Origin: Chrysoporthe austroafricana
Taxonomy: Eukaryota > Ascomycota > Sordariomycetes > Diaporthales > Cryphonectriaceae
Length of the DNA stretch: 64,000 nucleotides
Direction of reading: 5' to 3'
Assembly: GCA_001051155.2 (NCBI GenBank)
Contig: JYIP02000002.1
Coordinates: forward strand, 1,123,583-1,187,582
This document shows positions 11,247-23,457 of the stretch, one piece after another. Positions within the stretch are counted from its first letter, which is position 1. Each line of letters opens with the position of its first letter. Made by a program: the position numbers and the translations under genes. The notes below the pieces were generated by a model that was given only the letters and a program-made list of their open reading frames with translations, was not told where the DNA came from and did not search any database.

Positions 11247-14200
11247 TCTCAGCCTTGACTCGAGCCACTTGCTTCTTATATAAACCCTGCCACAACGACT
11301 GAAGTAGTGTGAGCACGATATCAACCCTAGAGACTTGCTAGAGAAGAGCAATCTGGTGAGAAGAAAGACGCGACAGACTCCTGAGAAAAATCCGTTTGCG
11401 CGACCCAGCTCCTTTTCAAGGACGCGGATCAGACTCGCAGCAGGGGTAGCTGCAGGACCCTAGTCCTCGGACTCAGCCCAAGGCGTGGGAGATGGTGGGT
11501 CCGCATTGAAGATGGCGTGGGTAGTACGTCTGTGGGATCTCGGCTACATTGGGCATGTAGGTAGTACGGGCTGATCCGTGGTTTAGCAAGTGCTTACGGA
11601 TCCCTACAATACCCAAAGCATCGAGATTGCTAGCGTCTGAGGGTGATGGCATGCCGGTCAAGGGGACGACGTACAAGGTAGACGCAGTTGGGATCCTGAG
11701 CCGCATAGGCTCCCGAGTCCGAGCCCCTCTACGCGAAATACAGACGTACTACAAGCCAGTTAGATTCTCGCCAAGAAATGAACGGGGGCCAGTTTCGAAG
11801 TGTTGTGGTGACCATATCTGAAGGCTTATCGGTGCCCTCTGGTTGGAAACAGCCGGTTGTTATTAGCGAAGCTTACCGGTAACTGGGATCCGGGGGCAAC
11901 TTGGTCGATGATACGGGACGTATCCGTCGAGAAAGCTATCAGGATGGCCAGTCCGAGAAAGAAGCTGTCCCCGAAGCAGCCGGTTGCCCCCGAGCATCAG
12001 ACAAAGGCTTGTCGAACAAGCTGGGAAGTCCTCCGCTCGGCTGCGATAAGGGAATCGCGACAACAGCGACCAGAGTAAAGCGTGTGCTAATTTGAGGTTG
12101 TCATGGCATGGGTTCGATTTCATTGATGGCGCCGGCGCCGGCACCATCGCCGCCTCGCTGGTGCTGAGTCCTATTGGTTCCCGACAGGCCGTATCGATGA
12201 TACGCAAGCCTCGTGGCATTTGGGCAGTCACACTCTATCGCCGCGAGTTCCATGCAGGGACATGCTGTTGACGTGCATTTCTGCGCGGTGTGGTTCCTCG
12301 GCATGCTGAGGTTACCCTGCCTAAGCCATCCGAGGCTGTCGGTTGTCTGGCTGTGAACGGGCGATCCATCAGCGACGTTGACCATCGTTGGATCCATCCA
12401 CGACAGTGACATCTTGGCTTTCCGGGGAAGTGGAACCCGGCTGGGCCCAGCAAAGCTTGGCCCGACGTCAGGACGGCTCTGGGTCGACGGGGCTGGCAGA
12501 AGCTTGCCATCGTCTTCAACAGCCCGGATGCTTTCGTCTGCTCGCGCAAACCGTCCCGTGCCATCTCGTCGTCTTGGAAACCCGCCCCGATAGATGCAAT
12601 CGTCCGGCTGCAGCAGTCGCTGCAGTCAGAGCTGTGGCCGAATTGAGTCTCGAGCGCCGTCTTGGCCCTCCGACTGTTGACGTACCCCCAGGGCCACTCC
12701 CTTCCAAACCTGATCACGGCGATGGCTTGTCGTTATCAGGTCCCTTGAATCCCAACGAGATGCTCTCCAATCACGTCGAGCGTTGTTATCTGTGGCCTTC
12801 CCAGGCCCGTCTCCTGCGCCAGACCGGATTCGGTCCGGAGGGGCGCAATGTAGTGTGGCGTGTGCTAGGGCGGCACTGGGCGGCTCCTGTTGTTCAACAT
12901 ACCACAGCCTTAGCAGTGCTTAGGTGCCGTGCTGATGGCCAGCGCCTGCGAGGGCTGGAATTGGAGCCGGCGTCTTAAGCTGAAATCCTAGAAGGCCCGC
13001 CACGTGGCAGGCGAATCGTTGCTTTGCAAAGCCTCAAGGCGGGTGCTGGGCAGTCGGATCGGGCTATGTTTGATACGAAGAGGGTTGGGGTTGTCGCTTA
13101 CACTTACATATCCCGCGAGATCGCTCTTCCTCTCGTGCTCATTCGCGCTTCGAGATCTCAAGTAAAAGCCTCCTGCTGCTGTCCTGCTCCAACTCCCGCA
13201 TTGAGATTATGGGTCATAGGCAGAGAATACGAAGCTCGACGAGGGGAATTAGGGTTAGCTAATAGCCCACCTGCAAACCGAAGTTGTGCCATTATCAAGG
13301 AAACGAAACGCTGCTGCCGGGATAAGGCATATGCTGGATCAAATGTTCCGTGTAACCTATCATCATCTAATTCAATTCCTTTTTTTTTTTCCTCTAAAAG
13401 AAAAGGAGAGGCTAGCCATCACTTATCTACAGATTGTGAGTAGCATTCCGAAAAACCTCATCACGATCGTCGAAAAGGAGATAGTAGCTTTCCTGAAGCT
13501 GGTAGATCCAGAAAATAGCTAGATAGCTCTTGCCCGATAGGCCCCTCCGCGAAACCATCGGAGTCGCTGTGTTCTTCTTCATCTGTAAACAGTTTTACAG
13601 CTTATAACATCATAATTAGTGAATCTTTATTTGGAAGGATCAATATAGCCTGGCCCCGGGGGGGGGTAGCAAATACGAAAAAGTAGCGGTTGCTAATCAT
13701 ATCCCCATGAAGTTGCAGAGAACAGGATTATTGTATACATATACTTGCTCATTCCAATCCTAGCGAGCTGGCGGCTCGAGATGATGCGTAACAAGCGCAA
13801 GGGAATGTGATGTCTATACATCAAATCATAAATTGCAGATTTCCCCTGTTTATGTTGTGTAGTGAGCCTATATACTTGGTGGGTGCAAATTCTGCGTGAC
13901 CTTACTACCGACTCTGTTCTTCTGTCTTTTATATATGTTTAGTGCCGGGGCTATTAATTCCAAAGTCCCATCCATCTCTCGCTATTCTTCCGACTCGCCA
14001 TTCAGATTCTCAACGCGCCTTAAAGCTGCCAACATAGGCACATAATTAGTCAATAAAGGTCAATGTAGAGACACCAACGCCAGGTGACGTGATACGCGAA
14101 GGCGCTTCGAAGCAGTGGCCTAGTAACGGAAGAGACTCCTTACTATAAAACGCCGAAGAGTCTGGATGTAGCCAAACGCTTGCTGGAAACCACATGTTGC

Positions 14201-15301
14201 CCAGGACGACAAGAGCCGGAGAGAATACCGGCGATGCCCAAGAAAGCAATTGCACGCCTGACGATGCGACGATGATGGCAGTAGAGGTGGGTGCAACTGG
14301 CGAGACTAGACTGCCTAGCTCGAATTAGGGCCCCCGCATCGAGAGAGGTAGTCACGATTTCGAGTAAGGTCCCTCAGCTTGATACAATGATCGGAGTAGC
14401 CAGCTGCGGCAGGACAGAATAGCCACTCCTACCGGGACAGAGTAGACTAGGGAGAATAGGACATCCCTAAAGGGAGGAAAATGTTTAAAGTGACGATGTT
14501 ACGAGTTTGTGACTGAGAGAGCTAGGGTTGGATCGGCGTTTTTCCTTGCTAATATATTTCCCACATGGCAACAGAGAGAAACTGCTCGCCTTTCAGGTAA
14601 CCAAACGACTCGGAGAGTGATGGGCCCGACCACGACATAGTGGGCGTCGCCGATTTGATGTATGCGTTCCACTCATTTTGTGATCTCACTGCCCGCCTTA
14701 TCACTGGTCTCTCCTCCCTCCAAGACTCAGGAAGAGCCATTGGGCTAGACATTTAGCTTGCCGTGGTTGAAGAACAGACACAGTCTTCCGTGCATTGCCG
14801 CCAAGCACAACGTTTTCATGGATATTCCCAATTGTACAGCGTTACTAAGCTCCATGCTATGTAAGTAGTAGTCTAGTCAGAGGGGTAGAGAAATAGCAGA
14901 CTCGAAAGAGGTGGTACCGAGCTTTCAAGGTTTTGTTTTCGCTTATAACATAGTATGCGCGATGAAATAGTTAACTCGTACTTGGGAAGAGCTCATCTTC
15001 GGCAACAGACGATGTCGTCGTCAATACAGACGATAGAGATGGATAGAAAGAGTATTATTCTCCTTCGCTGAGTTTCTCTCCAGTGCCAACATGCTCATGC
15101 AGCCCTGGTGTTCTAGGCGTGGGGGCAAATCAACTATATAGTAAGCCCGCAAGGTTTTACTGACTCAGCCCAGTCGCAAGCCAGCGCAGGAGCGTTCCGC
15201 GTCGACTCAAAACGTTTCGTCTGCCTTGCTGCATCAAAACTTTTGGCAACCAACTTTAAACTTTACACATTCAATACCGTGACTGTAGACATCCCGCCCT
15301 C
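11247..15301. other. Four-kilobase gene-poor region
   Basis: Apart from the transporter promoter at the left edge I cannot support a gene. Frames such as 11863-12231 (minus), 12388-12978 (plus) and 13024-13443 (plus) overlap on both strands and show no domain. Homopolymer runs occur at about 13380 (T) and 13660 (G). No terminal repeats, target-site duplications or transposase/reverse-transcriptase motifs were recognised. Confidence 0.45.
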
Positions 15302-16882
15302 ATGTCCTCGTCACCCCCTCAAGAGACCGCCTCCAACCTCTCCGACTCTAGCACTAGCGCGCCCGTTAACAACGACGCGACCGTGGTCTCGGCCGCCTCG
15401 TCCTTCGCCAATACGACCGTCGGGCCGGACCACGAGGTCCCCGAAGCGCTGGTTGCGGTCCTCCTTGCACTCGACGACATCGTCCAGGGCAGGGCACACC
15501 GCGTGCTGGAAGAGGAGGACGCGGCATTGGCACTGCCCCAGACGCAGTTCGATTGGTTTGAACGTGTACTGGAGGCACAACACGAGGAGGGCGGCGGCGG
15601 CGGCGGCGGCTGCGGCGAGAAGCCCAAGATCAAGGGCACGGCACACGCAGGGCAGTGCAAGCTTACGGAGGCCAAATCTGTCGACGCTCCGCAGCACGAC
15701 GCGACTCAAGCGATCCCGAGCGACCAGGTCCCCTTATCACCATCACCACCGCCCTCCGGTCCCTCGCTCGAGGCTCTCGTCGCCGCTGTCCAAGCACGTC
15801 GCCAAGCACAGTCTCAAAGCACCTCGATCCACGTGCCTTCCGACCTCGAGCGCCTCTGGGATGCCGACAAGATCCGGTGGGAGTACCGCAGGGACGCCGA
15901 GCACATCGTGATACGGATGCCCGACTCCGCGCTGCACCACGCTTTACAGACCAACATTGTAGGTGTATTCAGGAGAAAGTTGGTGGCGGCGTTGCCTAAG
16001 GAGAAGCAACATGGAGTATTTGTGGTCCCACCGCGCGTCTTTCTAATAGATAACGAGACGGAGAGCCAGGACTCTTGGGTACCCGGCAGCCAGACTTCCG
16101 AGGAACAAGAGAGGGAGCAGCACAATACGGACGGACGGGTGCTCGACGTGTCGGAGCGCCCACAGCGGTCGTCGAGGGCCCAGCTGGGGCGTCAACCACA
16201 CCGCCGCCTGTCAGAAGATGCAAGCTAAAGCAACCTGACAACGGCATCGGCTGGGCAGACAGCGAGCCTTCTCGATCTATCCGCGACAATCCTGGCTGCA
16301 TTATCGAGATTGGCGTCGGTCACCACACGCCCGACAAACAGGCTAGAGGTACGTACAGTGCATGAGGCGCACCTGGGCCAAGTAGAGCCCATCACGCTTA
16401 CCAGCAACTTCCGCTCTATATAGGTTACATCGAAGGTAACAAATATGTCGGCCTCGTTCGCTATGTCGTCGTCCTTAACCTCACCAACGTCAGGCCCGCT
16501 CTACGCTTAACCATTCAGCCTAAAACGGTGCCTATCACCCTAGAAGCTTTCCGTCTCGCCCGTGACGACGAATATTTTTTTTGCTGCTGAAGTATTTCAC
16601 TGTTCGGACTTGCGGGATTTAGTAGCGAAAACGCCGAACATATCATTAGACATGACACTAAACGACTTTTCAAAGGATTTGGACCAGGCAGCACAAGTAA
16701 AGATATCCTTGCAAGAGGTCTTGGATTTGGTAGACAAAGCGTGGGAGGAGCAGCGAGAGGAGGACAAGGAAGAGGTTGAATGTAAGCTGCCAGAGCCGAT
16801 AATTAAGGACATTCAATTGCAAGGTCTGAAGAGGAAAAGGCCAAGAGAGGGTGATGACGGGCTTAGCGGGAGAGTGCCATAA
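15302..16882 (+). pseudogene. Decayed fungal PD-(D/E)XK endonuclease-like (Uma2-like) gene
   Basis: The first frame (15302-16228) has the hallmarks of a fungus-expanded family of unknown role: an N-terminal LDDIVQGRAHRVLEEEDAAL ... QFDWFERVL block, then SLEALVAAVQARRQ and TSIHVPSDLERLWDADKIRW, then the start of the nuclease-like fold (HIVIRMPDSALHHAL, RVFLIDNETES). The later blocks are in other frames. RQPDF and NPGCIIEIGVGHHTPDK are one frame over. After a 60-100 nt intron-like gap come GYIEGNKYVGLVRYVVVLNL and LEAFRLARDDEYF. The final block (PNISLDMTLNDFSKDLDQA, ending in a basic KRKRPRE tail) is in the original frame again. The second shift falls on a run of eight T at 16575-16582; the first lies near 16045-16085. 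A low-complexity GGC run encodes seven glycines. The gene is therefore broken, or the assembly has two indels. The role of intact homologues is unknown to me. Confidence 0.65.
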
Positions 16883-17096
16883 AAGTAAAGCCATCCTTTT
16901 CGTAATCCAGAGCGTACTGAACGGTAAGGGCATTCATGGCCGCCTTTGAGATCTTGTAGGCGGGCGCGGGAAGGCCGGCGGCCGCCCCAGCCAGCGAAAT
17001 GGAGCCCAGAGTGGTTGAACTTGAGCTTTGTTAAATCTTGAGAAGGAGTGAGGTGGTGGGCTCCAGCCTTACATGTTGGCAACCTTCTTGAGTTCA
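16863..17096 (-). pseudogene. 3' fragment of a short-chain dehydrogenase/reductase gene
   Basis: Minus-strand translation gives FELKKVAN, then a 53-nt intron (17072-17020, GTAAGG...CAAG), then ISTTLGSISLAG and AYKISKAAMNALTVQYALDY and GFTFMALS, ending at a stop. This is the catalytic part of an SDR, with the YxxxK motif as YKISK and the preceding serine region STTLGSIS. The cofactor-binding N-terminal half is missing, and the sequence breaks off exactly where the family has its PGWV-type loop. Its last codons overlap the 3' end of the PD-(D/E)XK relic on the other strand. The intron is still well formed, so decay seems recent or was by truncation. Confidence 0.6.
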
Positions 17097-18188
17097 AAAA
17101 TGGATCGTCTTTCACAACGGACCCAAACTCGTGGAGCCTGGATTTCGCTGGGCAGCTGCAACCTTCATGACTGTTGCGGCTGGTGGCGATATAACCGCAC
17201 CCAAAGTAGGTTCTGGACCTATGGCCACAATCACATCGCAGGGACTTGAGGCAGAACTCTTAGTGTTTGATATGGGCTGGAAATATGAGTTTTGCCAGGA
17301 AGCATAGTATGTGTCGAAGACCAGCAGTGAGAGCAAGAAGGACTTCATCGTCAGCGGTCGTCCACGAGATTCGACGGGATACTCCGCTCGCTATTTGCTA
17401 TGCTATGGACCAGCTGAGCCCGCAATGTTCGAATTGTGTATAGCTGTCGTAGGTAATGTGCGTGGTGGGGTTTTGGATTGCGTCTATGGAGTCCAACTTG
17501 GTGTCAACGGCCAAGGACTCAATAGAAGCGTGGACGGTGAAGTGATAAGCCTGAAACATAATCCTAGGATGATGAAAGTTTGCATCACTTAACACTCTTG
17601 ACCATATTAGAATCTAAATGAGTCTTCAGCGTTGGGTATCACTTAATTATACCATAGCATTCGCTCAAATTTGCTCTGCATTGGGAATGGTAAATGTTTG
17701 ATAGAATTGAAGGGAGTGTTCTTTTGCTTGCAGTAAAACAATCTTATCCCTATTATTCAATATCATTCTAGATGTGAAAGTAAGAGTCTGTTGCATATTC
17801 TGCATTTTCTTAAAATATTGATTAGTTTTATAACAAGCATCTCTAGCACTGGCGCAGCTAGCCTGGGATGTTGCAGAGGGCTTCATTACGATTCGTATAG
17901 ATGAACCTTACGCAAGCAATTGCGCAGAATTTTCTCTTGCTTCATAGACGTTGGAATATATATAGAAGAGGCTGGATGGGGTAGCTGAGGCGTTTGTCTA
18001 TATAGTTCGAGGCTTGTATTTGAAGTCATTGGGCTCTTATAATAATGATAATTGGGATCGGTAATGATTCTAGTTTCGAAAATAGCATAAATCACTGAAA
18101 TCATCCATAATCATAAATAGTCTATATTGCTTGACAGACTCGGATCTAAGAACAATCTGCTGAACCATAGTCATCTGTCTGGAGTAAC
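17097..18188. other. AT-rich intergenic region
   Basis: A minus-strand frame at 17112-17348 begins with a signal-peptide-like MKSFLLSLLVFDTYYASW, but the remainder is featureless and I cannot extend it. The stretch 17600-18150 is notably AT-rich compared with the genes around it. No further gene seen. Confidence 0.4.
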
Positions 18189-20313
18189 TTAGATAATCGT
18201 GGCTTTTGACTTTGGCTCTCCTTGGTAAAAATTGTAGTAGTCGTCAAAGATACCAATGCGCCGGTGCACCCCTCCGGTCTCCCCAGTAAAAGATTCCAAA
18301 ATCAAACCTGCTCGATCCGTGACGAAAGCACATATGACCATGCCTTTTCTTTCTGGCGCCTCTTTCGCAATATCGAACCTGGCAACAGCAATGTGACAGT
18401 CCTCATCATGTTCCGATGAGCCCACAGTCGATACACAGGGATGTAGTACAGTGACTGGGCCAGCCCACCCAGTGCCTTTCTTAGTCTTGAAACTTAGCTC
18501 GCTGGGATCTCTCTGGATGGGGTTAACATATGCAAGTTTAGTGGGAGCATTGAGCACAATCTTCCAGGACTTTTCGTCTCCGAGAAAGTCGTCCCCCGTC
18601 GGAAAGTCTAGAACATCCGCGAGTACTGTCTCCTTGAATCTTGCGCCGAAACGGTGGTGTGTAGGCCCGTCTACTGATGCCCAAGACCAAGACGGTGCGC
18701 GAGATTGAGCTGTCCCGGAGGGCCGTACCATGAAGTCGTCAGAATGGAGTTGAACCCACCCTCTTCTCATCTCGTCACTCTTGATCTTCATTCCGAGACC
18801 ACGCCTGGTCATCCAGAGGAGTCCCCACGGCAGGTCACTCTTCCAGACTCCGACCTGGTAGTCCCCTGTGATCTTTTCCTGAAGGTATCGAGCAACGCCT
18901 GCAATGGCGGGCAAACGGTCCGCGGGCCTCGTTAGGAACCGTGGGGTGTAGAAGACATCCAATCCCCAGTACCAGAGCTTCAAGAAGTCCAGTCTTGCAT
19001 CGGGTGTGCGAGACGCCGGCGTAACTGGTAGACCTTCGTACCAAGGGGCGCGTCTAGATGCTCTGATGCTGCTGTATAAGCCTCGCGGGACCCGTGTGCC
19101 CTCTTCCCAGACTCCACTGTCGATGCAGGCGTAGTGCATCTGTTCCTTCGCATATACCAATAGGCGCTTTGGCAATACACCCTCCTCATAGCACCAGGCC
19201 CGGGTTTCCGTTGAACCCTCTTGTACCGAGGACTTCACTGGTTTCAAGAAGACGCACGAAGCTGACAAGGCGTCAGCTCGGCTATCCCGGCTGTATCGGA
19301 GTCGCTGATCGGGTAACGCAGGGTCCGGCCTCTGACGCAGGAAGCCATCATGGACCGTCTTCGTGAAGGCGGCCTGGATAGTGAGATAAGAGTCACGGAA
19401 TATGCGGTGCATATTCATAATTTCCTTCTTCTTGAAATCCTTGTCATCCTGGACAATGCAGAGAGCGTCGATCCATAGGTACCGGATGCCTAGCTTTCGA
19501 GCAGCCAAGACCGCATCCTGGATAGTCTTCGGCAGTTTCTCTTCAGGGACCTGGCCATCGAGATACTTTCGTCTGTTCTGTGTGCTGAGGTATAATTTTC
19601 GCAAACCTTCAGTGAACTCGACACCCCAGACGTAGCTGAGCGCGATGTAAAACCCTTTTGTAGTTCCGTTGATATTTTCAAAGAGCCGCAGTCCTTGGTT
19701 GCCTTCGTCAACAGAGCCAACATCCAGGGTATAGGTCGGCAAATTCCCCTCCGCTACCGAACAGCTTTCGTGATTACGAGTACAAGCCTCTAACCATTCC
19801 CTAATACGGTGAAAGGCCTCATCGGATCGTAAATCGGGGATCATGGGCCTTCCTGAGATAATACTGGACGCACAAGGACCATCTGTATTTATTGTTAATA
19901 TTGCTTGCAGCTGCTGTGGTGCCCTTGCTGATTTGGGCTTAAAAGTGGAAGGTAAAATGATTCAATGAGTTACCTGGCAATACATAGAGGGGCAATGTGG
20001 TAATGATCCCCCCGTCGTGGTCCCCAGAATTTTCAATTAAGAAAGCTCTTGACTGACCAGCGTTAATGTCAAGGAAGAATGCAACTGCTGCTTGCCGTGT
20101 CCTGATCCTATCAAGGTGATCTGTTCCACACTCTGCTTGTACTGCTTCCCACAGCCATTTGCAGAAAGGACATGAGCAATGTTGTAAGTCATCTAGGCTA
20201 TCGTGGACCTGATGTGCATAGGCACTGAACTCCTCAACTGGAGGAAGTTCTTGACATGCTTGACAAAGGACTGAAATATCATAGTCCACAAGTGTATGGG
20301 TATATTGAGTCAT
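18189..20313 (-). CDS. HET-domain protein (heterokaryon incompatibility type) 1
   Basis: Two exons, 20313-19974 and 19852-18189, joined through a 121-nt intron (GTAACT...TCAG), give about 667 aa. The N-terminus is cysteine-rich (VLCQACQELPPVEEF, HCSCPFCKWLW), as in many HET proteins that carry a short Cys/His region ahead of the domain. HET blocks follow in order: FYIALSYVWG near residue 185, KTIQDAVLAARKLGIRYLWI and DALCIVQDD near 220-245, and TRAWCYEEGVLPKRLL. HET domains are the death-inducing modules of fungal non-self recognition; overexpression or incompatible partners cause cell death. No NACHT, WD40 or ankyrin sensor is present, so this is a stand-alone HET protein. The gene is divergent from a second HET gene 276 bp away. 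Its role in incompatibility is inferred from family only. Confidence 0.88.
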
Positions 20314-20589
20314 TACTCCAAAGGAATTGAGTGCACTTATACCATATTGGCAACTTTTAGTGAGAGTGAAGAATTAGGGTGCAGAGGGCATCTGGAGTAA
20401 GCAAGGTCTCTGTATAAAGTTTTTCCATTTCCACCAATGAATGAGCACCGGGCTAATCATCAACTTGGATTATTAATCTATCCTCAGAAAGGATAAGCTG
20501 CATCAGAGATGGCTCGCTGCGAACTTTCATCACCAACAACCCGAGCTCTATATTGGCCTATTGTTTAGGAATGCCTGTTCCTGACAAAG
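20314..20589. promoter_or_regulatory. Shared bidirectional promoter of the HET pair
   Basis: Only 276 bases separate the two divergent HET start codons. The segment is AT-rich and contains TATA-like stretches facing both ways (for example CTATATTGG near 20547). Co-regulation is inferred from the spacing. Confidence 0.5.
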
Positions 20590-23117
20590 ATGTATCCAGT
20601 CGCTAACGATACGTTCTTGATCCCTTACCTCGGAGATTCGCTACCGGAATGTAACCAGCACAATTTCTCGACGTATGCAGCGCAGCAAGACCTTGTCCTT
20701 GCAGAGATAAGAAATCGAGGCGCTGACCACACTGCTGAAGAGCTCGATCACATCGCGGGAGTTTTGCAGCAGTGGCTGATATTTGGCCTGATGAGAGCAC
20801 TGTTCGGCCCGTCCGGCATCGTTCTGGACCTCGACGACTTTGTTTACGATGACTCCATATACGTGGACAGTTCCGAGATCGCTGGCGAGACAAGCAGTTT
20901 CGACGGGAGTGGCTCTCTCGATCGTACAGATACCCTTGATGGAGATGAGGCTGAGATGTTCGGAGGGTGTGATAACGAAGTCATGGAGAAATTCTCGGGG
21001 CAACAGTTGCTCGTAGTGGACCCAGCTAATGTCCTTCTCTATCTCATCTACTGGCTGGCAAAGGAGCACGTCAACAACGATGCAGAGGAGAGAAACAGGC
21101 TACGCTCGCAACACATCGCCCTGTTTGTCACCGCCGAAGCCGCGCTGCAACAGCTCATTCAATGGAGGAACGTATGTTACCCTATATCAGACCTCGCAGC
21201 CGAGGATCTGCCGTTGATGGATAGCATCGTATTATCTGCCACGCTGCTCGTAGAGTTCTTATACTACACTTTCAACCAAGTCTTCGAGCACCCTCGCGGC
21301 TTACAACCACGAACATTGAGCTGGCCGCTTGACAACGGCCTGCGTCTGCGGCTGCTGATGAGCGGTTGGTGTCCTGGAGAGGTATGCAGCTCAATTCCTC
21401 CTCACCAGGACATGAGAGACTGACCGGATGATGTACACAGATCACTACTTTATACAACAAATTCCGCTATTCCACAAGCCTTTATATCGTTGGCGCCATG
21501 AGCCGCCATTGTCTAGCGAGAGACCACTCCTGCTGCACGGCCGATATGTGCGCTGCGTTTCAGATCGATTCTTCGACCTATGAAACAAAGCACGTTTATC
21601 CAGATTGTCATTGCGCACTTGTGCAAGACGCCAGGGGCGGTGCGTCCCCCGCGATTGAACTTCTCCAGAATGGCCATATACCAGTTGTTCGCGTCATTCT
21701 AGATCAAGACGGCACGGCTACACTTTCGGTTGATGCCTCATCAAGCAGTACGCCCTATGTTGCGATTTCTCACGTCTGGTCTGATGGCCTTGGGAACCCT
21801 AGATGCAACGCCCTTCCTCAGTGCCAGCTCCTGCGACTTCAAGAATGGGTTGACGAGCTCTACGCAAACTCTGGAACACCGACGCCTGTGCAGTTCTGGA
21901 TTGACACCTTGTGTGTTCCCCTCGACAGACAAGTGCGCAAAGAGGCCATTAGGCGCATGGGAGATACCTACCGCGCGTCTGACAAAGTGCTGGTGCTCGA
22001 CTCTTGGTTGATGCAGACTGGTTTACACGGTGATTACGATGCTCTTGCGTTGAAGGTTAAGTGCTGCACGTGGAGCCAGCGCGTTTGGACGCTCCAGGAG
22101 GCTATGCTAGCTAAGCATGGCGGGCTCTTCTTTCAGACACCCGAAGGGCCTTTCGAAAGGGAGGCATTCTCCGAACCATATGATTCATCAAGGGCTATGA
22201 CTTCACAACTTCTACAGAGCCTCATCGGTACAGATACCGACACTCTGCAGGTCCGCCATCCTGAAATTGCCGCTCTCCTGCTCAAGGAGGAGAACGAGCT
22301 TCTCCAAGACCTTTGCAGGTTTTTCAGATTTAGTTTCATCAGGCTCGAGGGTCGTGATTATCTCAAATCGCTCGATACAGCCAATGTTATCGCTTCTCCA
22401 GGTATCCCAGCTAGCCTTTACGTGGCCCCAGTCAACCAGGCGAATGAAGTATTGAGGGTCGGACACAGTCTGAAAAACCGCTCGACTAGTCGTGCTGAGG
22501 ATGAGGCTGTCTGCTTCGCTACGCTCCTCGGCCTAAACCTCGGCAGCATCTTGAACTATTCGAGCGCAGAAGAACGCATGGCTGATGCGCTCTCTCAACT
22601 TCAATGGGTCTCCGCGACCATCCTGTTCTCACATGCGCCGCGGCTAGACCGCGAAGGGCTTCGATGGGCCCCGGCCACCTTCAGGGTGAATTCGAAGAGC
22701 TACGAGCCCGGTATAACGTTCATGAACTACGCAAAGGTTCGACCCGAGGGATTGGTGGTGCGTTATGATGGGATTGTGCTCGCCCCGGGTGCCGGCAGCC
22801 AGGTATACGGTGCTGCGGAGACGACGCTGGAAGTCGAAAAACATACAATGTGCTTGACGAGAGTCGGAGGCCGGTACGATTTCAGCCCACCGCAAGGATC
22901 CTGGGATGCGGCTTTGATCCTTGCAACGCACATGGAACCGGCTGCATCGCTTGATCACGAAGCTGTGCTGGTTGAGTTAGTAAGGCCGGATTATACTCAT
23001 ATATTTGCTAGGTTTCTGGGTCACTGTCATGTGCGGTGTTTGGGAGAGAAAAGAGAAAGAATGCTGCAACACCTTACTGGAGTTATGAAGTGGAATCAAG
23101 ATTGGTGTATTGGATAG
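20590..23117 (+). CDS. HET-domain protein 2, long N-terminal extension
   Basis: Exon 1 (20590-21381) and exon 2 (21441-23117) join in phase 0 across a 59-nt intron (GTATGC...ACAG), giving about 822 aa. The first 280 residues are an acidic, mostly helical extension without a recognised domain. They include VVDPANVLLYLIYWLAKEHV and an aspartate-rich DLDDFVYDDS patch. A Cys/His segment follows (CLARDHSCCTADMC, YPDCHCALV). The HET domain starts near residue 370 with YVAISHVWSDGLGNP and continues with FWIDTLCVPLDRQVRKEAI, DTYRASDKVLVLDSWL and the canonical third block RVWTLQEAMLAK. The layout matches large fungal HET proteins with a C-terminal variable region. It shares a promoter with the divergent HET gene at 18189-20313. 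A short hairpin (cggagc-gtaa-gctccg, 23155-23170) lies just past the stop. Confidence 0.87.
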
Positions 23118-23350
23118 TGCGGCTTGACCATTAGAAGGAGTGCAGAGGAGTCGTCGGAGCGTAAGCTCCGAACTCCGTTCTTAGCCGGACTTTGTCACTG
23201 GGGCGAACCAGATAGCAGACCAAGACAGAACACCAACAACAGAAAGTAATAGCTTAGCACTTTGTCTTGGCTATATAAAGCCATTGTGACCATAGTCAGG
23301 TAAAGGGCTCATCTTTCAGCAAATGGCGGGGCCCGCTGGGCACGTAGGGA

Positions 23351-23358
23351 TATATAAA
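23351..23358 (+). promoter_or_regulatory. TATA box of the 59-aa membrane protein gene
   Basis: TATATAAA sits 107 bases before the ATG at 23458 and is followed by a C/T-rich leader (ctcctccttctc). A second TATATAAA lies near 23273. This is one of the most canonical fungal core promoters in the window, and it supports the small frame downstream as a real gene. Confidence 0.5.
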
Positions 23359-23457
23359 ATCCTGGGAAGCTAGACGATCTCGAGCACTGTAGTCTCCTCC
23401 TTCTCAATCCCGAGACTACCTAGATCTCATCAATATCCTACAACACAGATAAAAACA

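Noticed and set aside
12388..12978. 196-codon plus-strand frame in the gene-poor region
   Set aside because: Overlapped by equally long minus-strand frames, no start context, no recognised domain; not distinguishable from chance.
11247..15301. Transposon in the gene-poor stretch
   Set aside because: I saw no terminal repeats, target duplications, transposase or reverse-transcriptase motifs, and no clear RIP-type base change pattern.
23155..23170. Short hairpin cggagc-gtaa-gctccg after the second HET gene
   Set aside because: A 6-bp stem is common by chance and eukaryotic genes do not use such terminators; kept only as a note in the gene entry.
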